Part shown: piece after piece, positions 1 through 8,199 of the stretch
How the letters are laid out: every line of letters starts with the position of its first letter
Position numbering within the stretch: the first letter of the stretch is position 1
Assembly (NCBI GenBank): GCA_964423545.1
Contig: CAYRFV010000096.1
Span: forward strand, 1 to 17,878
Origin: JALOOE01 sp964423545
GTDB lineage: Bacteria > Chloroflexota > Anaerolineae > CG2-30-64-16
Direction of reading: 5' to 3'
Length of the DNA stretch: 17,878 nt
Position numbers and translations under genes: made by a program
The notes under the pieces: model-generated
Database searches by the model: none
What the model saw: the letters and a program-made list of their open reading frames with translations, nothing else
What the model was told of the DNA's origin: nothing

Positions 1-173
1 GCCCGTTGGCAGCCGCCTGGATCAACCTTTTCACCAATCTGATCGTGTTGGCGGTGTATCTGGTGTCCGTGAAGCGCCATTTCGGCACTCTGATCATCCA
101 ACCGAGAAACCTTGTCCTTGTCCAGATACTCCGCTCCAAAGCCGGCGGCGGACGGCGCTATCTGGGTGCGTGA
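1..173 (+). CDS. C-terminal end of a membrane protein, probably polysaccharide flippase (Wzx-like), partial
   Basis: The gene enters from the left edge. Codons run in frame from base 3 to a TGA at 171-173, giving about 56 residues. They contain one strong hydrophobic segment (WINLFTNLIVLAVYLVSV) followed by a basic, cytoplasmic-looking tail rich in Lys and Arg. A final membrane helix with a short basic tail is what the C-terminus of a polysaccharide-type (MOP/Wzx) flippase looks like, and the gene sits directly upstream of glycan assembly genes, where a flippase is expected. What is seen is only a membrane-protein C-terminus; the flippase assignment is inference from context. If correct, the protein would move undecaprenyl-diphosphate-linked glycans across the cytoplasmic membrane. 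Another polytopic protein from the same pathway would fit equally well. Confidence 0.55.
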   Translation, partial: PLAAAWINLFTNLIVLAVYLVSVKRHFGTLIIQPRNLVLVQILRSKAGGGRRYLGA

Positions 174-236
174 TCGTCTGGTCAGGCATATCCCGGGGCC
201 TCGGCTTGGGCCGGGTCCTCATCTGAGCAAGGTCTG

Positions 237-1190
237 ATGCGCCCGAGAATCGGTGGCTTTGCCATCGTCACGGTCTCGATCCTGGTCATCTATGGCCTCT
301 TGCAGGCGTCCCACCTGCTGATCTCCGGGCGTTCGAATGCCGCGATGGCGGCGTTTGTGCGTCAGGCCGTTGCCTATCCGGGTGACGAGTCCGCGCGAAG
401 ATTGGCTGTGGGGCGAGCGATGCTGCATAGAGAGGTTGCGAACCAACCCCTGGACTTCGAGTCCTACCTGGGTCGTCGTCCGGCGCTTCCGGATCTGGAT
501 CGCGATCCGCTCGGCCAGGAGGGCGGTGGCCGCGTGACAGCGCTGCTCTGGCGCGGATTGTTGTTGCTAGAGCAGGCTGAAAAGGCGCGAGCGTTGGCCG
601 TGTTGAGGCGCATCCCTGACAGCGCAATCTACTTCGCCGGTCTTGGCGATCGGCGATTCGCAGCCGGGCAGACTGCGGAAGCGCTGGAGCAGTACGACTG
701 GTCGCAGGCCATCAGCGATGACGTGACTCTGGCCAAGCTCCAGATGTACACGAACCTCTGTCGCTGCGATTGTCTGACTGCGGATCGGCGAGCCTCCTGG
801 TGCGAGAAGGTTGCGGCGGTGCGAGAGGATGTGTGGGGGCTGGTCGAGTTGGGAATCTTGTATGTTCAGATGGGCAGACACGGCGATGCACTGCGGCTGT
901 TCGACGAAGCCGCCAGGCTGGACCCCAACAACCCGGCGCCTTACGCCTGGAAGGGCAATGCATTTCTTGCCACGGCCCGATATCAGGATGCGGTGCGCGC
1001 CTACGAGACTTCCGTCAACCTGGAGCCGGGAAACCCCTGGAATCACCTGGGCCTGGCGAAGGCTATGCGGGGCGCCAACAACCTCGACGGCGCCCGTGGG
1101 GAGCTGGAAACCGTAGTGAAGCTCGGCGAAACCCAGACTTCCTCGCTGGCCCGCCAGGAGCTCGACGCCTTGCCGGCGCCGTCGCGTTAG
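237..1190 (+). CDS. Membrane-anchored TPR protein, possible glycan-assembly partner
   Basis: The protein has 317 residues. Residues 8-29 form an uncleaved-looking signal anchor (FAIVTVSILVIYGLLQASHL), so most of the chain should be outside the cytoplasm. Residues about 198-300 hold three consecutive tetratricopeptide repeats with typical signatures such as ALRLFDEAARLDPNNPAPYAWKG (residues 220-242 in outline) and AVRAYETSVNLEPGNPW. The middle (about 100-190) looks like further degenerate TPR-type helices. A cysteine cluster, C175-x-C177-x-C179-x9-C189, lies just before the clear repeats and is unusual for this fold. TPRs bind proteins, so this is likely a scaffold. It lies between the flippase-like end and a Wzy/WaaL-like gene; some O-antigen-ligase-type proteins carry TPRs fused at their C-terminus, so this may be the detached equivalent. 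That role is inference. The ATG at 237 is preceded only by a weak ribosome site (GCAAGG). Confidence 0.85.
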   Translation: MRPRIGGFAIVTVSILVIYGLLQASHLLISGRSNAAMAAFVRQAVAYPGDESARRLAVGRAMLHREVANQPLDFESYLGRRPALPDLDRDPLGQEGGGRVTALLWRGLLLLEQAEKARALAVLRRIPDSAIYFAGLGDRRFAAGQTAEALEQYDWSQAISDDVTLAKLQMYTNLCRCDCLTADRRASWCEKVAAVREDVWGLVELGILYVQMGRHGDALRLFDEAARLDPNNPAPYAWKGNAFLATARYQDAVRAYETSVNLEPGNPWNHLGLAKAMRGANNLDGARGELETVVKLGETQTSSLARQELDALPAPSR

Positions 1191-1318
1191 CGGGACTCGA
1201 TGTGAAGCGTCGCGCTGAGACCGCAGGCCGCGTGCAGCCCGAACGATGATAGAGAGGCATCCGACTCAGTAGGGTGCGATGCGTGAACCTTTCCACGGAA
1301 TGAGAACAGAGACTTGCT

Positions 1319-2794
1319 ATGAGTTCATTGTTATCTGACTTCACCAGGCAGCGCCGCAGCGCAGTGATCGTCTTGGTGGGAATCAGCCTGGCCCTTTCGC
1401 TGTTGGCCGGCGTTCTCACCCCCTATGCGCCTTCGGCCCCGCTCCTGGTCATGTTTGCGTGTCTCGCCCTCCTGATCTGCGTGATCAGCCCGCCGGCCGC
1501 GGTGCTGCTCCTGCTGGCGCTGCAGAGTGTGGCGTTTTATCGCACGGACGAGATCGACGCCCCGAAGATCGCGTACTTTGCCTTCCACCTGGTCGTAGTC
1601 GTCGGTTGGCTTGCCTATCTGGCGCAGCAGCGCGAGGGCTGGAGGTGGATTTGGCTCTCGGTGCGTCATGCCCGGTCTGCCCTGCCGCTGCTTCTGTTCA
1701 TGGTCTCCATCGTCCTCACGCTGCTGTGGCTCTTTGTTGACCCCAGTGCAGGCTATCTGCGCTGGGTGCGGGTCTTCTCGCAGTTCACGGGCTACGCCAT
1801 GTTGTTTGTCGTTGCGAGCTCGGTGCATACCCGGCAGGCGCTTTCGCGGGTGACCCTTGCGCTCTGGGCTACGGCCACCGCCACCGGGCTCTTCGGCGGC
1901 TATTCGACCAGCGGCGCGCCGGTCGCTGTCGCGGTGAACGGGCAGATGAACCTGTTGATCGTGGTTCTCCTGGGGTTGTCGCTCTTCGTCGTCACCGGCA
2001 GCTTCAGGCTGCGGTTCCTTTTCCTGGCGAGCGTCGTGATTGTGCCGATGCGATGGCTCTTGCAGTCTTTGTTCTCGGTCGAGCAGAGCGGGCTGAGCTT
2101 CGTGGTGGCGACAGCTGCTGCGCTTGCGGCCTGGTCGGTGCTGTTTGCTCTGGCGAGACTGAAGGATGCGCGGAGGCTGATCCGCTTCCTGTCTGCCGCA
2201 TTGGTGGTTTGCGGCGTCGGCCTCCTCGTTCTGTTCGCCTTTCTGGGCGGCAGCCTGCAGGACACGCAGATGGCGCATCGCGGCACGGAGTTCAACCCGT
2301 TCGACTTGAGTTCCATTCTATCTCTTCCAACGATGTATCTGCGGATTCAAGAATTGATCGTGACCCCACTCTATCTGGAGCGCTCGCCGATCTTCGGGCT
2401 GGGCCTGACGTTCGAGATCCCCGCGGGCGTGCTGGTGGACTATTACAACCGGCCGGTGAATTACTTCGGCGGCTTCATGCACAACGGCTACCTCTCGACG
2501 CTGCTGCGGTTCGGGGTCCTGGGCATGGCCATCTTTCTGTGGTTCCTGGTCAGCCTGATCCGAGACGGATGGCGGCTGGCGCGGCTGTCGGCAGACGACT
2601 CGAAGGCTCAGTCGCTGCCGTTTCTTCTCGGCGTGACCCTGTGCGCCCTGGTCTTCAGCATGATGGTGTATAGCGTTGCAGCTTCCAGATTCGATGATCG
2701 AGGGGGCACGACCTATCTGGGCATCGTGGCCGGCCTCGCAGTCGCCGCGCTGCGCCTCCGACTGCAGCAGCCGACCCCGTCAGGCGCGATATGA
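1319..2794 (+). CDS. O-antigen ligase/polymerase-like polytopic membrane protein (Wzy_C type)
   Basis: The protein has 491 residues and about ten to twelve hydrophobic segments spread over its length. Near the C-terminus (residues about 350-420) is the extracytoplasmic loop and following helix typical of the O-antigen ligase/Wzy family: a ...SPIFGLGLTFEIPAG stretch, then FMHNGYLSTLLRFGVLG with conserved His388. Members polymerise or transfer undecaprenyl-linked glycans on the outer face of the membrane. The sequence cannot separate polymerase (Wzy) from ligase (WaaL-like). The gene follows the TPR protein after a 128-base gap that holds no supportable gene, and its stop codon overlaps the start of the next glycosyltransferase (ATGA), so the two are translationally coupled. 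The ATG at 1319 has a weak purine-rich site (AGAG) upstream. A second protein of this family is encoded at 11895-13169. Confidence 0.85.
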   Translation: MSSLLSDFTRQRRSAVIVLVGISLALSLLAGVLTPYAPSAPLLVMFACLALLICVISPPAAVLLLLALQSVAFYRTDEIDAPKIAYFAFHLVVVVGWLAYLAQQREGWRWIWLSVRHARSALPLLLFMVSIVLTLLWLFVDPSAGYLRWVRVFSQFTGYAMLFVVASSVHTRQALSRVTLALWATATATGLFGGYSTSGAPVAVAVNGQMNLLIVVLLGLSLFVVTGSFRLRFLFLASVVIVPMRWLLQSLFSVEQSGLSFVVATAAALAAWSVLFALARLKDARRLIRFLSAALVVCGVGLLVLFAFLGGSLQDTQMAHRGTEFNPFDLSSILSLPTMYLRIQELIVTPLYLERSPIFGLGLTFEIPAGVLVDYYNRPVNYFGGFMHNGYLSTLLRFGVLGMAIFLWFLVSLIRDGWRLARLSADDSKAQSLPFLLGVTLCALVFSMMVYSVAASRFDDRGGTTYLGIVAGLAVAALRLRLQQPTPSGAI

Positions 2795-3750
2795 GCATCG
2801 CCGCGCTGCCGAGGGTGGCCACCGTCGTCGTCAACTGGAATCGCAGGGACCTGACCTGCGACTGCCTGGAAAGCCTCGATCGCGTGGCGTATCCCAACCA
2901 TCGCGTGGTGGTCGTCGACAATGATTCCTCCGATGGGTCGGCCGACTTCATTCGGGCCCGGTTTCCGCAGGCAGCGCTGATCCAGAGCGGCGGCAACCTG
3001 GGCTATACAGGCGGCAACAACCTGGGGATCCGGTGGGCGCTCGAGCAGGACTGCGATTATGTTCATCTGTTGAACAACGACGCGACGGTGGCTCCCGATG
3101 CCATTTCCAAGCTGGTGGCGGCCGCGGAGGCATGTCCCGAGATCGGCATTGTCGGGCCCAAGGTGCTTTTCTACGATCCACCTGACCTGGTCTGGGCGGC
3201 AGGCGGTCGCGTGGATTGGAAACAGCTGCGCGGCGGCGGGAGCGCCCATCTGTATTACAAGAGACGATCGGGGGAGATCACGGGCGCGCCGTTCGACGTC
3301 GACTACGTGCCCGGCTGCAGCCTGATGGCGCGGCGGGCGGCGATAGAGCGAACGGGGCTCCTTGACCCCGATTTCTTCGCCTATTGCGAAGATATCGATT
3401 GGGCATGGAGGATGCGGCGCGCGGGCTATCGCGTTGTTGTTGTCCCGGAAGCAGTGGTCTGGCATCGCGTGTCGAGCACCGCGGGAGGCGCCACGTCGCC
3501 GTTTCCGGCGTACATGATCACGCGCAACCAGCTTCTGGTTCACCACAAGAACGTTTCCAGCGCGCAGTGGCTGCTGTATTTCCCGGCCTACGTTCTGCTG
3601 ATCGTCCCGCTCGAAGTGCTGCTGGCATCGATGCGGTTGGTGGTCCGTCGATCCTTTCGCGCCCGCACATTCCTACGGCTCTGCCGGGCCTATGCGATGG
3701 GCGTGGCGCACTTCCTGCAGCGCCGGTTCGGCAATCAACTGCTGCCTTGA
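2791..3750 (+). CDS. Family 2 glycosyltransferase (rhamnosyltransferase/WbbL-like)
   Basis: The protein has 319 residues with a GT-A fold of the GT2 family. Visible motifs are the N-terminal nucleotide-binding strand VATVVVNWNRRDLTCDCLES, then VVVDNDSSDGS, then GYTGGNNLGI, and NND ending at D97, which takes the place of the metal-binding DxD. The acceptor-side motif EDIDWAWRMRRAGY starts at E200, with WHRVSST following. This pattern is typical of rhamnosyltransferase-like GT2 enzymes of O-antigen loci. It should transfer a sugar from a nucleotide donor to the growing lipid-linked glycan on the cytoplasmic side. A hydrophobic segment near residues 250-275 (LLYFPAYVLLIVPLEVLLAS) suggests membrane association. 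The start overlaps the preceding stop by four bases (ATGA). Sugar specificity cannot be read from the sequence. Confidence 0.92.
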   Translation: MSIAALPRVATVVVNWNRRDLTCDCLESLDRVAYPNHRVVVVDNDSSDGSADFIRARFPQAALIQSGGNLGYTGGNNLGIRWALEQDCDYVHLLNNDATVAPDAISKLVAAAEACPEIGIVGPKVLFYDPPDLVWAAGGRVDWKQLRGGGSAHLYYKRRSGEITGAPFDVDYVPGCSLMARRAAIERTGLLDPDFFAYCEDIDWAWRMRRAGYRVVVVPEAVVWHRVSSTAGGATSPFPAYMITRNQLLVHHKNVSSAQWLLYFPAYVLLIVPLEVLLASMRLVVRRSFRARTFLRLCRAYAMGVAHFLQRRFGNQLLP

Positions 3751-3804
3751 TGGCGAAACCTTGTCTTGCTGATGCACTGCAATAGAGCCGCGAAAAACCG
3801 GAAA

Positions 3805-3812
3805 AGAAGGGG
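3805..3812 (+). promoter_or_regulatory. Ribosome binding site deciding a TTG start
   Basis: AGAAGGGG ends six bases before the TTG at 3819. The first in-frame ATG is four codons further on, inside the conserved first beta strand (RILMIS), and would cut it. Site and strand together favour the rare TTG start. Confidence 0.6.
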
Positions 3813-3818
3813 CTTCCC

Positions 3819-5060
3819 TTGCGAATCCTGATGATCTCGCCGATGTGTCCGTATCCCGCGAACACCGGCGGCTACGTGCGGATCGCCAGGCTCTTCGAGG
3901 GCCTGGCGCGGCATCACGACGTGGTGCTCGCGATGCCTCAGCCCCATGGGACGGCGGCGGCGACGCCCAGGCCCGGGGCCGGCTCGATCGTCGAGTTTCC
4001 CGATGGCGCCTCCCGGCCGCTCAAGACGCTCAAGGCCGTCCTGGGCCCCTGGCCGTACCATGCGAGCCTCTACTATTCCGAGTCGATGCGCCGCGGCATC
4101 CGGGAGATGTTGCGGTCGACGCCCTATGCGCTGATCTACTGCCACTTCATCTATACCCTGCCCTATGTGCAGGGGGCCGGCGCGCCGGTGGTCGTGGATC
4201 AACAGAATGTCGATCGCCAGTACTGGGTGCGCAAGGCAGAGTACTACCGGCGGCATGGCGATCGCGCGAAGTACTGGTTTTCGCGGGTCAACCTCAGCAA
4301 GACGATCCGCTTTGAGAACGCTGCCCTCAGATATGTCAGGGGTGTGGTGTCGGTGGCCGAAGAGGATGCGGCCGCCACGCGGGAGTTCGCGCCGGCAAAC
4401 GTGACTCGCTTCCTGGTGGCTCCCAACGGCGTCGATACGAGGCGGTTTGTGCCCGCGGCCTCGGCGCCGGGCCGGCCTCCGGGCGAGCTGGTGATAGGAT
4501 TTCTGGGTTCTCTGGATCTGGAGCTCAACCAGCGAGCGGCCTTCGTCCTATGTAAGGAGATCCTGCCGCACGTCCAGGCCCGCCTGCCCGATGTGGCGGT
4601 CTCTGCGCTGATTGTCGGTCGCAACCCGCCGGCGGAGCTCGTTGAGTATGGCCGCGACCATCCGGCCGCGCGCATCACCGTGACGGGCACCGTGGAGGAT
4701 GTGTTGCCCTATCTGCACCGGATGGATGTGCTTGCGCTGCCCCTGGAGTCGGGAGCGGGCACCAAGCTGCGCGTTCTGGAAGCGATGGCGGCGGGAGTCT
4801 GTGTCGTCGGCTCCCATCTGGCCTTGATGGGCATCGAGGGGCTGCTTCCCGGAGAGCACGCGTTCCTGGCGCAGAACTCCGAGGAATCTACGGCGACGAT
4901 CTGTGACCTGGCGCGTGATCCAGAGCGCCGCCGCCGGGCAGAGCGCCGCGCCAGGCAATTGGTCGAGGAGCGCTACAGTTGGGATCTCATCACGAGCCAT
5001 CTGTCAGCGCAGCTCGAGGCATGGGGTTCGGCGGGCGAAAGCGTCGGTCCCGGTCGTTAG
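3819..5060 (+). CDS. GT4 family glycosyltransferase
   Basis: The protein has 413 residues and a two-domain GT-B layout. The N-terminal Rossmann domain opens with RILMISPMCPYPANTGGYVR, the glycine-rich acceptor loop common in GT4 enzymes. The C-terminal domain begins near residue 220 (VIGFLGSLDLELNQRA) and carries the donor-binding region LPLESGAGTKLRVLEAMAAG around residues 307-327, where the second Glu of the GT4 signature lies. GT4 enzymes are retaining transferases that use nucleotide sugars on the cytoplasmic side of the membrane; donor and acceptor are unknown here. The start is TTG, supported by a ribosome site six bases upstream. A 68-base gap separates it from the GT2 gene, and the next GT4 gene begins at or before its stop codon. 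There is no sign of truncation. Confidence 0.9.
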   Translation: MRILMISPMCPYPANTGGYVRIARLFEGLARHHDVVLAMPQPHGTAAATPRPGAGSIVEFPDGASRPLKTLKAVLGPWPYHASLYYSESMRRGIREMLRSTPYALIYCHFIYTLPYVQGAGAPVVVDQQNVDRQYWVRKAEYYRRHGDRAKYWFSRVNLSKTIRFENAALRYVRGVVSVAEEDAAATREFAPANVTRFLVAPNGVDTRRFVPAASAPGRPPGELVIGFLGSLDLELNQRAAFVLCKEILPHVQARLPDVAVSALIVGRNPPAELVEYGRDHPAARITVTGTVEDVLPYLHRMDVLALPLESGAGTKLRVLEAMAAGVCVVGSHLALMGIEGLLPGEHAFLAQNSEESTATICDLARDPERRRRAERRARQLVEERYSWDLITSHLSAQLEAWGSAGESVGPGR

Positions 5061-5062
5061 CC

Positions 5063-6316
5063 GTGCGAGCGTTCATCGTCAGCCCGGTGTTTCCTCCCGA
5101 GCCGGTCGTTTCGGCCCAAACCAGCGCGCAGGTCGCGGCGGCGCTGGTTGCAAGGGGACACAACGTGACCGTCGTCACGGCGTTTCCGAGCCGTCCTGCG
5201 GGACAGCTCTTCCCCGGTTACCGGCGCTCGTGGCGCCGGTGGGAGGCCTCCGAGGCGGGATACGGCATCGTGCGCTGCTTCTCCGTCATCTCCTCGACGT
5301 CGAGCCTCCCCAGCCGCTTTGCCGAGAATCTGTCGTTTGGCCTCACCGGCGGTTGGCAGGTCTTGCGCCAGGGGCGACCGGATGTGATCTATGCCAACAC
5401 CTGGCCCATCTTCGCTGCGGGCATCCTGGCGGCGGTCGCACGCCTGCGGCGGATTCCGCTCGTGATCAGCGTCCAGGATATGTATCCCGAGTCGTTGGTG
5501 TCCCAGGGCCGGCTGTCGGCGCAGAGCCGCCCGGCGCGCTGGCTCCGCCGGTTGGATCGGGCCATCAGCCGCAGCAGTCGAAACGTGATCGTGATCTCCG
5601 AGTACTTTGCGCGGCAGTACCGTGATGACCGCCAGGTCCCTGTGGAGAACGTCCACCTGGTGCCCAACTGGGTTGATGAGCAGCAGATTCGGCCCGACGA
5701 GGGCGGCGAGCCGGTGCGCGCTGAAGCAGGCATACGCGAGGGCGCCTTCCTCCTGGCCTATGGCGGCAATATCGGCGCCGCAGCCAATGTGGAGGGTGTG
5801 ATCGAAGCGGTGGGCCGGCTGGCGGAGGCGCCAAACCGTCCGCATCTCCTGATTGCAGGCGCAGGATCGAGGCTGGAGGAGTGCCGCCGACTGGCCGGCG
5901 TCGTCGCACCCGGCCAGGTGTCTTTCTACACGCCCTGGCCTGCGGAGAAGACCTCCCCGGTGTATGCCGCCGCCGACGTGCTGGTGCTCCCGACGCAAGG
6001 AAGACAATCGTTGGCATCGGCGCCCTCCAAACTGATTGCCTACATGCTGTCTGCCCGGCCGATCATCGCCCAGGCGGTGCCGGGGTCCGACCTGGCCAAC
6101 GTGATTGTTGCAGCGGGGTGCGGATGGGTTGTCGAGCCCAATCAGCCAGATCGTCTGGCTGATGCGATTCGTGAGGCGCTGAGCCTATCATCTGAAGAGC
6201 GACGCCAACGTGGCCAGGCGGGGAGGGAGTACGCACTGAGTCACTTCTCCCGTGCAGTCTGCCTGCCGCGCGTGGTCGCCCTCATCGAGGCGTCGGCGCA
6301 GTCCGGTGGACACTGA
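5063..6316 (+). CDS. GT4 family glycosyltransferase, WbuB/WcaI-like
   Basis: From the GTG at 5063 the protein has 417 residues. It begins VRAFIVSPVFPPEPVVSAQT and continues with RGHNVTVVTAFPSRPAG, the usual start of WbuB/WcaI-type GT4 enzymes. DMYPESLVSQG (about residues 137-147) corresponds to the conserved 'QDxYPES' region of that subfamily. The C-terminal domain starts near LAYGGNIGAAANVEGVIEA, and the donor site includes SAPSKLIAYMLSARPII, with Lys in the position usual for the group. Related enzymes add an N-acetylated deoxy-amino sugar as an early residue on undecaprenyl-PP-sugar; that function is family knowledge, not shown here. The start is uncertain: in-frame ATGs at 4979 and 5021 exist but overlap the previous gene and add residues unlike the family. 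The GTG start leaves two bases after the previous stop. Three bases separate its stop from the GNAT gene. Confidence 0.9.
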   Translation: MRAFIVSPVFPPEPVVSAQTSAQVAAALVARGHNVTVVTAFPSRPAGQLFPGYRRSWRRWEASEAGYGIVRCFSVISSTSSLPSRFAENLSFGLTGGWQVLRQGRPDVIYANTWPIFAAGILAAVARLRRIPLVISVQDMYPESLVSQGRLSAQSRPARWLRRLDRAISRSSRNVIVISEYFARQYRDDRQVPVENVHLVPNWVDEQQIRPDEGGEPVRAEAGIREGAFLLAYGGNIGAAANVEGVIEAVGRLAEAPNRPHLLIAGAGSRLEECRRLAGVVAPGQVSFYTPWPAEKTSPVYAAADVLVLPTQGRQSLASAPSKLIAYMLSARPIIAQAVPGSDLANVIVAAGCGWVVEPNQPDRLADAIREALSLSSEERRQRGQAGREYALSHFSRAVCLPRVVALIEASAQSGGH

Positions 6317-6319
6317 AAC

Positions 6320-6967
6320 ATGAATGCATCCATCCGTGCTATGGAAATGCGCGATGTGGACCCGGTCGTCCAGGTGCACGTGTCGAGTTTTCGCGGTTTC
6401 TTCCTCACCTTCCTTGGGCCCGCGTTTCTCTGTGAACTCTATTCCGCCATACTCGCCGATCCCTCCGGCATTGCCTGTGTGTCGGAAGAAGAAGGGCATA
6501 TTGTTGGCTTCGTTGCCGGCACCAGCCAGCCGAACGGCTTCTACACGCGCCTGCTGCGCAGGCGATGGTGGCGCTTCGGTCTCGCGGCGCTCAAGCCGAC
6601 CCTGCGCGACCCACGGATTGCGCCTCGACTGCTGCGCGCTTTGACCATGCCCAGTCAGGTGCGGGACCTTGAGGGGCACGCGACCTTGATGTCGATCGCA
6701 GTGTTACCCGAGAGGCAAGGGCGGGGCATCGGGCATGTGCTGGTGCGACAATTCCTTGCCGAAGCGCGCCATCGCGGCCTGACCACAGTGAATCTCACCA
6801 CCGACAGGCTCGACAATGAGGCCGCGAACAGCTTCTACCTGAGGCTTGGTTTCGAGTTGGTTCGTCACTATGTGACGGCGGAGGGCAGGCAGATGAACGA
6901 ATACGCAGCCGCCCTTTCCCCTGGAGCCGAGGAAGTGGTGCGCCCCGTTACCGGGGGCATCTGCTGA
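6320..6967 (+). CDS. GNAT family N-acetyltransferase, possible amino-sugar acetyltransferase
   Basis: The protein has 215 residues. The GNAT acetyl-CoA site is clear: a beta strand LMSIAVLPERQGRGIGHVLV (residues about 122-141) with the Q/RxxGxG loop QGRGIG, then NEAANSFYLRLGFELV, the conserved C-terminal motif. The N-terminal stretch SFRGFFLTFLGPAFLCELY is a pattern I associate with GNAT proteins of polysaccharide loci. It lies three bases after a glycosyltransferase and 44 bases before the sugar aminotransferase. The simplest reading is that it acetylates the amino group that enzyme installs, as PseH and WecD (also GNAT enzymes) do in their own pathways. In bacillosamine synthesis this job is usually done by a left-handed beta-helix enzyme (PglD), so this would be a substitute. 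The pathway role is inference. No strong ribosome site precedes the ATG. Confidence 0.85.
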   Translation: MNASIRAMEMRDVDPVVQVHVSSFRGFFLTFLGPAFLCELYSAILADPSGIACVSEEEGHIVGFVAGTSQPNGFYTRLLRRRWWRFGLAALKPTLRDPRIAPRLLRALTMPSQVRDLEGHATLMSIAVLPERQGRGIGHVLVRQFLAEARHRGLTTVNLTTDRLDNEAANSFYLRLGFELVRHYVTAEGRQMNEYAAALSPGAEEVVRPVTGGIC

Positions 6968-7001
6968 CGACCGATGGCCGTGGAGCAGCATCAAGCATCA
7001 C

Positions 7002-7006
7002 AGGAG
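7002..7006 (+). promoter_or_regulatory. Strong ribosome binding site of the aminotransferase gene
   Basis: AGGAG lies five bases before the ATG at 7012. It is the clearest Shine-Dalgarno site in the glycan locus and suggests strong, independent translation of the aminotransferase rather than coupling to the GNAT gene 44 bases upstream. Confidence 0.7.
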
Positions 7007-7011
7007 TCATC

Positions 7012-8193
7012 ATGCGTACTACGTTTCTGCCTTTCTCTCCTCCTCTTCTCGGTGAAGAGGAGATTGCCGAGGTTCTGGATACTATCCGCTCTGACTGGAT
7101 CACGACCGGGCCGAAGGTCAAGCGCTTCGAGCAGGAATTCGCTGCCTTCGCAGGGGCGCCGGCCGCCCTGGCGGTCAGCTCGGCGACCGACGCAATGCTG
7201 GTTGGGCTGGCGGCCCTGGGCATCGGGCCGAACGATGAGGTGATCACCACGGCGATGACCTTCTGCTCGACCGTTCACGTGATCGAGCACCTGGGCGCGC
7301 GACCCATCCTGGTGGATGTGGAGCCTGACACGCTCAACATCGCGCCGGACCGGGTGGCAGCCGCGATCACGCCCCGCACTCGGGCGATCATGCCGGTGCA
7401 TCTGTACGGCCACCCGTGCGAGATGGATCGGCTCCTGGACCTCGCCGAGCGGGATGGGCTGCATGTCCTCGAGGATGCTGCGCACAGCCTGCCCGCGCGC
7501 TACCGGGGCCGCATGATCGGCTCTCCCCGCGGCCGGTCGCCGGCTATGGGAAGTGAACTCACCGCCTTCAGCTTCTACGCGACGAAGAACCTCACGACCG
7601 CCGAAGGCGGCATGTTGACGGGCACCGCAGAGGTGATCGACCGCGCGCGGCTCTGGAGCTTGCACGGCATGAGTCGGGATGCTTACAAACGCTACAGCGC
7701 CGAGGGCTCGTGGTATTACGAGGTGGTGCTGCCTGGTTTCAAGTGCAACATGACCGACATCCAGGCGGCGCTGGGCCTGCAGCAGCTCAAGAAGTTGCCC
7801 GGCTTCCAGGTGCGGCGTCGCGAGATCGTTGCGCGCTATCACCGGGCGTTCGCCCCTGTCGAGGCGCTCCAGACGCCGGTGGAACGGCCCGAGGTGGAAT
7901 CGGCATGGCACATCTATGCGCTGCGCCTGCACCTCGACCGGCTGGCGATCGACCGGGCGCGCTTCATCGAGGAGCTGAAGGCGCGCAACATCGGCAGCAG
8001 CGTGCATTTCATCCCGATCCACCTCCACCCGTACTATCGAGACAAGTACGGCTACCGCCCCTCCGATTTCCCTGTGGCGCACCGGGAGTATCAGCGGCTC
8101 GTCTCGCTGCCGTTGAACCTGCGGATGAGCGATGCCGACGTCCAGGATGTCATCGATGCCGTGCTCGATATCGTTGAGACGTACAAGGCGTAG
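7012..8193 (+). CDS. DegT/DnrJ/EryC1/StrS-type PLP sugar aminotransferase (PglE-like)
   Basis: The protein has 393 residues, normal for the family. It starts with the typical PPLLGEEEIAEVLDTIRSDW and WITTGPKVKRFE. The cofactor site shows VSSATDAMLVGL (phosphate binding), EDAAHSLPARY (Asp near the PLP ring) and SFYATKNLTTAEGGML with Lys192 as the Schiff-base lysine. The C-terminal SSVHFIPIHLHPYYRDKYGY resembles enzymes making 4-amino-4,6-dideoxy sugars (PglE, PseC, ArnB relatives). It should convert the 4-keto sugar from the dehydratase encoded at 8804-10711 to a 4-amino sugar, with glutamate as donor. The stretch SPRGRSPAMGSE just before the lysine strand looks about ten residues longer than usual. 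The stop codon overlaps the ribosome site of the next gene. The exact sugar product is inferred from neighbours. Confidence 0.93.
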   Translation: MRTTFLPFSPPLLGEEEIAEVLDTIRSDWITTGPKVKRFEQEFAAFAGAPAALAVSSATDAMLVGLAALGIGPNDEVITTAMTFCSTVHVIEHLGARPILVDVEPDTLNIAPDRVAAAITPRTRAIMPVHLYGHPCEMDRLLDLAERDGLHVLEDAAHSLPARYRGRMIGSPRGRSPAMGSELTAFSFYATKNLTTAEGGMLTGTAEVIDRARLWSLHGMSRDAYKRYSAEGSWYYEVVLPGFKCNMTDIQAALGLQQLKKLPGFQVRRREIVARYHRAFAPVEALQTPVERPEVESAWHIYALRLHLDRLAIDRARFIEELKARNIGSSVHFIPIHLHPYYRDKYGYRPSDFPVAHREYQRLVSLPLNLRMSDADVQDVIDAVLDIVETYKA

Positions 8194-8199
8194 GAACGG

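Noticed and set aside
192..215. CCCGG...CCGGG inverted repeat before the TPR gene, as a possible terminator
   Set aside because: Only five bases pair cleanly around a 14-base loop, no T-run follows, and such matches are common in GC-rich DNA.
1191..1318. Small reading frames in the gap between the TPR and Wzy-like genes
   Set aside because: The frames are very short, have no ribosome site and no recognisable product. No promoter or terminator is convincing there either.
1331..2278. Open frame of about 315 residues on the - strand
   Set aside because: It mirrors the hydrophobic Wzy-like gene, giving a highly charged, low-complexity Gln/Glu/Arg-rich translation typical of antisense to membrane-protein codons.
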